A stretch of DNA of 48,879 bases, from the NCBI GenBank assembly GCA_013001975.1, contig JABDKX010000234.1, forward strand, positions 1 through 48,879, given 5' to 3'. The translations under genes and the position numbers were made by a program. The stretch is from Saprospiraceae bacterium (GTDB lineage Bacteria; Bacteroidota; Bacteroidia; Chitinophagales; Saprospiraceae). The notes beneath the pieces are model-generated. The model ran no database searches. It had not been told where the DNA came from and was given only the letters and a program-made list of their open reading frames with translations. Each line of letters begins with the position of its first letter. The stretch's first letter is position 1. Shown here one piece after another: positions 43,562 through 48,879 of the stretch.

Positions 43562-43960
43562 TTACTTATTTTGATTTTCAATGTCTTCAATAATTGCTTT
43601 TAATTTTTCTATGTCATCTGCACTTGCTTTTTGTTGTCCTAAAGCTTGCATGACCAATTTCATAGCTGATCCTCTGTATGTCTTTTTTATAAATGAGTTG
43701 AGAAGGTTATGCTGTGTATCTTGTTCTAAAACTTCTGCATCATAAACATGAGTCCTAGAAGAAGTATCTCGAGAGACCAATCCTTTTTCGGTCATTATTT
43801 GCATAATTTTCAAAGTCGTAGTATAACCTACTTCACGTTGTTCGTTTAATAGATTATTGACGAATCGAACGGATGAAGGACCGTGCTGCCAAATTATTTG
43901 TAGGATTTCTAATTCGGATTCAGTGGGCATGTTTTTTCTGTTCAAATTCATATTTATCAC
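43562..43960 (-). CDS. BlaI/MecI/CopY family transcriptional repressor
   Basis: The 132-residue protein is a winged-helix repressor: PTESELEILQIIWQHGPSSV, VGYTTTLKIMQIMTEKGLVS and DTSSRTHVYDAEVL are the helix and wing, then a dimerisation tail (about 85-130). The frame starts at 43960, with internal Met at codons 4 and 11 as alternatives. It is coupled to the BlaR1-like gene. Two identical inverted repeats upstream of its start are likely operators, which implies autoregulation. Confidence 0.92.
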   Translation of the reverse strand: MINMNLNRKNMPTESELEILQIIWQHGPSSVRFVNNLLNEQREVGYTTTLKIMQIMTEKGLVSRDTSSRTHVYDAEVLEQDTQHNLLNSFIKKTYRGSAMKLVMQALGQQKASADDIEKLKAIIEDIENQNK

Positions 43961-43978
43961 ATTTACATTACAAGTATA

Positions 43979-43994
43979 TACGAAACTTGTCGTA
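43979..43994. promoter_or_regulatory. Operator 1 of the BlaI-like repressor
   Basis: TACGA-AACTTG-TCGTA is a perfect 5-bp inverted repeat with a 6-bp spacer, 19 bp upstream of the repressor start. It overlaps a second inverted pair (ACAAGT/ACTTGT). Confidence 0.7.
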
Positions 43995-44008
43995 ATAGCA
44001 AAATATTG

Positions 44009-44024
44009 TACGACTAATTTCGTA
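44009..44024. promoter_or_regulatory. Operator 2 of the BlaI-like repressor
   Basis: TACGA-CTAATT-TCGTA has the same half-sites and spacer length as operator 1. The centres are 30 bp apart, about three helical turns, so two dimers would bind on one face. Confidence 0.7.
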
Positions 44025-44172
44025 TTTTAAGAATGTATTAACATAAATAATCAAGTAGATTTTATATTATGTCAAATATGATTTCCAAAAACACCACATT
44101 AATTTTTCAGTAAAGTTTAGAGGTTTTTATTCAAAAGTGAAATTCTTTGCATGTCCAAAAGAGGGGTAGATA

Positions 44173-44212
44173 TAAAAAAACTAGTGCCGAGTAAGAGATA
44201 CTGCGACACTAG
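44173..44212 (-). terminator. Terminator of the large T9SS-protein gene or of a short RNA
   Basis: On the minus strand CTAGTGTCGCAGTA and TACTCGGCACTAG pair with one mismatch and one bulge, followed by seven T. It is about 200 bp past the stop of the 1202-residue protein gene. Confidence 0.75.
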
Positions 44213-44410
44213 CCAATCATTATAGAACAACTTCCATTAGTACTTTCATAACCAAATGTGGTTAAAAAAAGTTCACTGTTTTTTTCATAAATAAAACTTA
44301 GCTGAAACTTTACCTTCGGTGACGTCAAACAGATTTGTCAGGTAAAAGTCATTTGTGCCATAAAAGGTACTTCAAATAATATTTGCCTATTTAAGAAATA
44401 TATTACATCC

Positions 44411-47400
44411 TTACAGCTTTAAAATTTTCTTCACGCCAAGGAATGTGCCTTCGACTGATAATACTTTAATAAAGTAAATACCCTTAGGAAGAACGGCAAT
44501 ATTGTTTTTTCCAATATTCAGATCTTGTATTTTTAAACCTTCGATAGAAATTAATTTAAAATCTAATTTCATATTTTGAGAATCAGAAATATATACAAAA
44601 TGATTCGTCGGATTTGGATAGAAATTAAGATTAGTTAATACAGACTCTAAAGTGGAAGTTGTAAAGTCAACGCCATCACAATCTTCATCAATTCCATTAT
44701 TTGGAATTTCTTCACCTTCTGGATTAATATCCGGATTAGTATCATCGCAATCTAAATTATTTGTGACATATCCATCTACCTCATCGCAATCAACTACAGA
44801 TTCAAAATCGTTTCCAAATCCATCACCATCTCTATCTTCGTAGTAGGTTTCAAAACTTAAGCCTTCATCAGTATTCTCATCACAATTGTTATCTAAACCA
44901 TCACAAAGCTCTGGTGCTAAGGGATTGATTTCTGGATTAGTATCATCACAATCAAAATTATTAGTGACATAACCCTCTACATCCTTGCAATCAATTACAG
45001 ATTCAAGCTCATTTCCAAAACCATCACCATCTCTATCTTCGTAGTAAGTTTCAAAACTTAATCCTTCATCAATATTGTTATCGCAATTATTGTCAATGCC
45101 ATCGCAAAGTTCAAGAGCTGAAGGATTAATTTCAGGATTGGAGTCATCACAATCTAAATTATTGGTAACATAACCCTCAACGTCTTTGCAATCAACAACG
45201 GACTCAAAATCGTTTCCAAAACCGTCACCATCTCTATCTTCGTAGTAAGTTTCAAAACTTAACCCTTCATCAATATTGTTATCACAATTATTGTCAACGC
45301 CATCGCAAATCTCTTCTGCACCTGGATAGACATTTGGATTATTGTCATCACAATCTTCTTCGAAATGATACCCATCATCATCGAGGTCAATAAAAGGCTC
45401 AGTCTGACAACTGATACAATTTCTAAATGGTTTGCATTCATCGTCAAATACAATTTCTACACAAAGTTCATATACTGTTGCAGGTTCTACATTTGCTAAA
45501 ATAAAATTATTTTCAAAAGTATGTCCTATATTGAAACCATCGAAATAGATGCTGTAATTTCTAGCTAACGAGTTATCATTCCAAGCAATTTCAATAAAGT
45601 CGTATCCCACATCTGAGCAAACAATTGTCGGTGCTTCATGACCTTCAATACCGTCATCAACCAATCCATTGCAATCATTATCTAATTTATCACAAATCTC
45701 TTCAGCTCCAGGATTTACAAATTCATTACTATCATCACAATCCAAATCTGCAAAATATCCGTCATTATCACTGTCAACAAACTTTGGTGCTAACACATCT
45801 GTGATCGTATGAATACTTGTATTGGTTTGAACAAATTCGTTATCATCGAAATAAATGAAGGCGGTGTTTTCGACCGTTGATCCAATAGGGAGGTCTTCAT
45901 TTAATTTTACGACATATTGAAAAAACCCTTTGTTTAAAATGGTGTCTTGCATTATTGATGGTAGTTGAATATCGTCAAAAAACACCTTTAAAGAACGGTC
46001 GCTGTCAATGTTGTACCTTGAAATAATATGTGAAGATTGAATCATGCGGAATGAAGACAAATCATATGCTGATTGTAATGTGTCTTCAATTCTGATGTTA
46101 AAGGCGGTATCGTTTCCTAAGTTTTCAAAACGAATAGTATAGAGCAATTCTTCATCATTTAAAATAGGATTTATATCTCCTCTTTGTGGCTGACCTGTTT
46201 TGTCATTAGGGTCAAAAGGACATCTTAATTCGAAACAATGATCTGTAAATATGTTATCCGAAGAGTTAAACTTAGGATATAAGCAAAACAAATCACCAGT
46301 AAAAGAAGCCGGTGGCATTTTAAGGTTCACCAATATTGATTGACTTTGAAGAGGTTGTTCAAGGTCGATGAGCCATTTAAGTTCACCAGAGGTGTCCTTG
46401 AAAGGTAAAAAATCTATAAATCTAGAAGTTATTAATGAATCAAAATTTAATGTAAACGTATCCCGGATAGGTGTTGTTCCTGTATTGGTTAATTTTATTC
46501 TAAAAGGAATAATCCTATTGCATCTTTCTAGTTGAAGAGCAACAATGTGGATGTCTATATCATTAATGCCAACATCTGGATTTACACAAAGTGCAATATC
46601 TAATTCTAAAGTCCCATCGTTTTCTTCTATTGTAATTGAATCTGGTAAATTTGACGGAATGAATCTCTCATTTAAAAAAGTTAAACCATATGTGCCAGCT
46701 TTGAGTACATAGCATTCTTGCTTTTGATTAAAGATAGCGCTGTATTCGAATGGCTTATCTAGAGAAACAAAATGTTCCGTGATGTTCACAATGTCTTCGT
46801 TGTCATCTTTAATTTGATTCTTGTTTTCATCGATAAAGTAATTTAGCTTAAGCCATTCATCTTGACAGTTTATATTTTCAATTTCTAATTCTTCATCGTC
46901 TATTACTTCACTTATGATCAAATCAAAATTTTCACATAAGTCAATCTGAAAAGTACATTCCGATCCGTCGCAACCACCAACAAATAAATAATAATCTTGA
47001 CCAAGAATTAAATCTGAAACTTCAAAACTGACAGTGCCATCATTATCACAAGACGAGTTTCCTGCGATACAAAAGCCATCATCATCTTCACAAAAATCAA
47101 AGATACCAGCCATAAGACTTTGGTGACCCGTTCTACAAGAAAGTGCAGATATAGTAAAACAAATATTCTGACTTGATGCTACAAATGAAAACCAAGAAAG
47201 ATTGGTGGCATCACCTTCACCATTACATAGTTCTCCTGGCCAAACTATAGTACCAACTTCTTCAGGCGTACAAGAGACATAGCCATTGAGTAATTCAGTC
47301 ATATCACAGAAGTGGCAGTTGGGAAATGTATTACAACTTTCTGTACAGATTTCTGGTCCCGATGAACAGTCATTACAAAGAATATTAACATTGAAAGAAT

Positions 47401-48019
47401 GAGGTGTAATATTACCACATTCATCTTCGATTATGTATTCAATAAGATGGTTTCCAATTGGGAAGTTTTCTGAAGGAGGAATGCCAATGGTGTAGAATTC
47501 AGTTTGATTACATTCATCTATAAACTGTTCATTAAATATAGGTGGATAGTCCCAAGATTCGCCAGTATGTACATTTTCGAAATAGTTATTTGGAAAAAAA
47601 TATCCTCCATTACAATCATCTATATAGACATCAATATCTGTAGGTAAAAAAAGTTCTGAGCCTGAAATCCACACAGGTGGGATTGTATCAACAATAGAAA
47701 TGTTTATTGTTTTTTCCAAATTAAAGCCGCTGCATATTGCTTCAAAAGTGACTTCAAAGTTATCACCACATAAAAAAGTATGCGTAGGGTTAAAACTAAA
47801 GTCATTAAAGAATGTATCCTGAGAACATTGTTCAGATCCAGTTTCATAAATGTCTATACTGTTAACATAATTAGAAATGATCTGGTAAGTAGATTCAGCA
47901 CTATTTTCATTATTGCATTGAACTATCTGATCTGTTGGCTCTATAACCCAATCTATAGGTTGAGCTATAGCAATGAATGCATTAAAAAGCAAAAGTGAAG
48001 TAAGTATCAATTTTTTCAT
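44411..48019 (-). CDS. Large secreted protein with MopE-type repeats and T9SS sorting domain
   Basis: The 1202-residue protein has a signal peptide (about 1-19). The N-terminal half has Ig-like and Cys-rich parts (VQCNNENSAES, NDCSSGPEICTESC). A segment at about 620-750 resembles the DUF11/DUF7619-type region (LLYTIRFENLGNDTAFNIRI). One fibronectin-type domain lies at about 795-870. MopE-type putative metal-binding motifs follow (DSDNDGYFADLDCDDSN, GAEEICDGVDNNCD), with three 67-residue repeats containing DRDGDGFGN. The last 75 residues are a type IX secretion C-terminal sorting domain (NLNFYPNPTNHFVYI ... GIYFIKV). It is probably exported and attached to the surface. Calcium or copper binding is inferred from the Asp-rich repeats. 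Confidence 0.88.
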   Translation of the reverse strand: MKKLILTSLLLFNAFIAIAQPIDWVIEPTDQIVQCNNENSAESTYQIISNYVNSIDIYETGSEQCSQDTFFNDFSFNPTHTFLCGDNFEVTFEAICSGFNLEKTINISIVDTIPPVWISGSELFLPTDIDVYIDDCNGGYFFPNNYFENVHTGESWDYPPIFNEQFIDECNQTEFYTIGIPPSENFPIGNHLIEYIIEDECGNITPHSFNVNILCNDCSSGPEICTESCNTFPNCHFCDMTELLNGYVSCTPEEVGTIVWPGELCNGEGDATNLSWFSFVASSQNICFTISALSCRTGHQSLMAGIFDFCEDDDGFCIAGNSSCDNDGTVSFEVSDLILGQDYYLFVGGCDGSECTFQIDLCENFDLIISEVIDDEELEIENINCQDEWLKLNYFIDENKNQIKDDNEDIVNITEHFVSLDKPFEYSAIFNQKQECYVLKAGTYGLTFLNERFIPSNLPDSITIEENDGTLELDIALCVNPDVGINDIDIHIVALQLERCNRIIPFRIKLTNTGTTPIRDTFTLNFDSLITSRFIDFLPFKDTSGELKWLIDLEQPLQSQSILVNLKMPPASFTGDLFCLYPKFNSSDNIFTDHCFELRCPFDPNDKTGQPQRGDINPILNDEELLYTIRFENLGNDTAFNIRIEDTLQSAYDLSSFRMIQSSHIISRYNIDSDRSLKVFFDDIQLPSIMQDTILNKGFFQYVVKLNEDLPIGSTVENTAFIYFDDNEFVQTNTSIHTITDVLAPKFVDSDNDGYFADLDCDDSNEFVNPGAEEICDKLDNDCNGLVDDGIEGHEAPTIVCSDVGYDFIEIAWNDNSLARNYSIYFDGFNIGHTFENNFILANVEPATVYELCVEIVFDDECKPFRNCISCQTEPFIDLDDDGYHFEEDCDDNNPNVYPGAEEICDGVDNNCDNNIDEGLSFETYYEDRDGDGFGNDFESVVDCKDVEGYVTNNLDCDDSNPEINPSALELCDGIDNNCDNNIDEGLSFETYYEDRDGDGFGNELESVIDCKDVEGYVTNNFDCDDTNPEINPLAPELCDGLDNNCDENTDEGLSFETYYEDRDGDGFGNDFESVVDCDEVDGYVTNNLDCDDTNPDINPEGEEIPNNGIDEDCDGVDFTTSTLESVLTNLNFYPNPTNHFVYISDSQNMKLDFKLISIEGLKIQDLNIGKNNIAVLPKGIYFIKVLSVEGTFLGVKKILKL
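44705..45307 (-). repeat. Three tandem 201-bp coding repeats
   Basis: Units of exactly 201 bp (67 codons) lie in register inside the T9SS-protein gene, with the TCTTCGTAGTA landmark at 44835, 45036 and 45237. The units are highly similar in both DNA and protein, differing at a few codons each, which indicates recent duplication. Confidence 0.85.
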
Positions 48020-48091
48020 AGGAGTTGTTTCAAATATTAAGATACAGAATTTTTGAAATTCGCTGTATTGGCCTTATAAATCAGAGGTCTT

Positions 48092-48879
48092 TTATTCTGA
48101 GAAAGTTATTTCGGCAACTAGAGGCAAATGATCACTTACGCCTTTTTGAGGAATAGTAGAAACGTAATTAACTTCAAATCCTTTGGTAAAAATATGATCA
48201 AGTTGAAATGCTGTTTTAGGAATAGACTTAAGAGTTGGTTTGACACTACTTACGGTTGTGCCAACATCAGCACTTATCCAATTAAATCCATTTTGACTAA
48301 AAGACTTGGCTGTTTCTTCAGATTCAAATGCACCAAAAGTATTAAAATCACCTGTGACGATAACGTAATGTCCTAGCCCTTGAGCATGTGAAGCAATTTT
48401 TTCTGCGAATGCTTTTTTAGTTGAAGTTGTATTTACAGCAGGGGCATGTGTCGTAACAAATGAAACCAAGTTGTTTTTAATATTGATTTGAGCAATAGTT
48501 GCTGTCTTATTAAATTTATAATTTTTTCCTTCAAACATGACTGGATAGCTGCTTGAAAATCCAGTTATAAATTTTTCAGTTTTTGAAATCGGCCACTTAG
48601 ATAAAATGGCATTTCCTACATTTCGTTCATGCTTGGGATGATAAATAGCAGGGTAGTAAACGTAGGACAGTTTGAGATGCTCCGCTATTTTTAAGACGCC
48701 GTTTTCATCCATTTCTTGAAGTAACAAGACATCACAATCCATCAATTCTTGAGATGATAAAAGATCAATAGCACCAGAAATATTTTGAGCAAATTCTATA
48801 TTGAAAGTGACAATTTTAAAAGATGTGGTTTCTTCTGAAATGTGTTGGTCTTGTATGAAACTGCCATTAAAAACAGGTT
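48092..48879 (-). CDS. Endonuclease/exonuclease/phosphatase family protein (5' end beyond window)
   Basis: The frame is open from the stop at 48092 to the window edge, giving 262 codons without a visible start; the annotated N-terminus is therefore incomplete. The EEP fold shows SFKIVTFNIEFAQNI near the visible start, VLLLQEMDEN with the metal Glu, VIVTGDFNTFGAF with the catalytic Asp and Asn, and GVSDHLPLVAEI with the Asp-His pair. Members hydrolyse phosphodiesters in nucleic acids, lipids or nucleotides. The substrate is not clear from the sequence. The region before the core (PVFNGSFIQDQHIS) may be linker or the end of a signal region. Confidence 0.88.
   Translation of the reverse strand, partial: PVFNGSFIQDQHISEETTSFKIVTFNIEFAQNISGAIDLLSSQELMDCDVLLLQEMDENGVLKIAEHLKLSYVYYPAIYHPKHERNVGNAILSKWPISKTEKFITGFSSSYPVMFEGKNYKFNKTATIAQINIKNNLVSFVTTHAPAVNTTSTKKAFAEKIASHAQGLGHYVIVTGDFNTFGAFESEETAKSFSQNGFNWISADVGTTVSSVKPTLKSIPKTAFQLDHIFTKGFEVNYVSTIPQKGVSDHLPLVAEITFSE

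Larger units (their letters stand above)
43961..44410. other. Intergenic region with repressor operators and a leftward terminator
   Basis: This 450-bp gap holds two TACGA-N6-TCGTA sites at 43979 and 44009, then AT-rich DNA, a strong leftward terminator-like hairpin at 44173-44212, and about 200 bp before the next gene. No coding frame is convincing. Confidence 0.6.

Noticed and set aside
44705-45307. Regular repeats as a CRISPR array or mobile repeat
   Set aside because: The period is 201 bp, in frame, with no unique spacers; it is a protein repeat.

Overview
The window reads as chromosomal DNA of an AT-rich member of the Bacteroidota, probably near the Saprospiria or another marine lineage. 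The evidence is a DUF3078-type outer-membrane protein, a DUF4468 lipoprotein, a type IX secretion C-terminal sorting domain on a 1202-residue MopE-repeat protein, a Bacteroidota-type arginine decarboxylase, a DUF5723-like barrel and TAnnTTTG-type promoter elements. Species cannot be told from the sequence alone.

Layout. 1-4200: a partial outer-membrane protein, then a leftward operon of an ECF sigma factor, a 64-residue protein, an MscS-type channel and a DUF3078 protein, ending at a strong hairpin. 4320-6250: a secreted M28 peptidase overlapping hypoxanthine phosphoribosyltransferase. 6390-8205: a small accessory pocket at tRNA-Gln(TTG). The last 15 bp of the tRNA region recur 809 bp downstream and bracket a DUF4468 lipoprotein gene. 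A frameshifted gene and a 53-codon gene follow. 8365-11640: a duplicated-domain lipoprotein, HtrA protease and Hsp20. 11814-16288: a tightly coupled polyamine operon (speA, speB, DUF155/RMD1-like, deoxyhypusine-synthase-like, and two small genes). 16532-18113: a universal stress protein and a CBS protein. 18162-21557: a three-gene cassette of two ATP-grasp ligases and an aspartoacylase/desuccinylase-type hydrolase, product unknown.

21951-35521 is branched-chain amino acid synthesis in two leftward operons: leuA-leuC-leuD-leuB and ilvD-ilvB-ilvN-ilvC-ilvA. Together they cover threonine to 2-oxobutanoate, the common Ile/Val steps and the Leu branch; the transaminase is not here. Between them sit a rightward helical-repeat protein, an ECF sigma factor and its membrane partner. 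Upstream of ilvD lies a 20-codon leader peptide with nine isoleucines, followed by mutually exclusive antiterminator and terminator stems: an isoleucine-specific transcription attenuator.

35747-48879: an acidic lipoprotein, release factor 3, a DUF885 protein with an overlapping Gfo/Idh/MocA oxidoreductase, a BlaI/BlaR1-type pair with two identical inverted-repeat operators, the large T9SS cargo protein, and a 5'-truncated endonuclease/exonuclease/phosphatase-family gene.

The strongest candidates for something new are the Ile leader attenuator, the ATP-grasp/ATP-grasp/deacylase cassette, the polyamine operon with DUF155 and DHS-like proteins, the ECF-MscS-DUF3078 operon, and the small tRNA-Gln element. 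No CRISPR array, rRNA, insertion sequence or integrase gene was seen.
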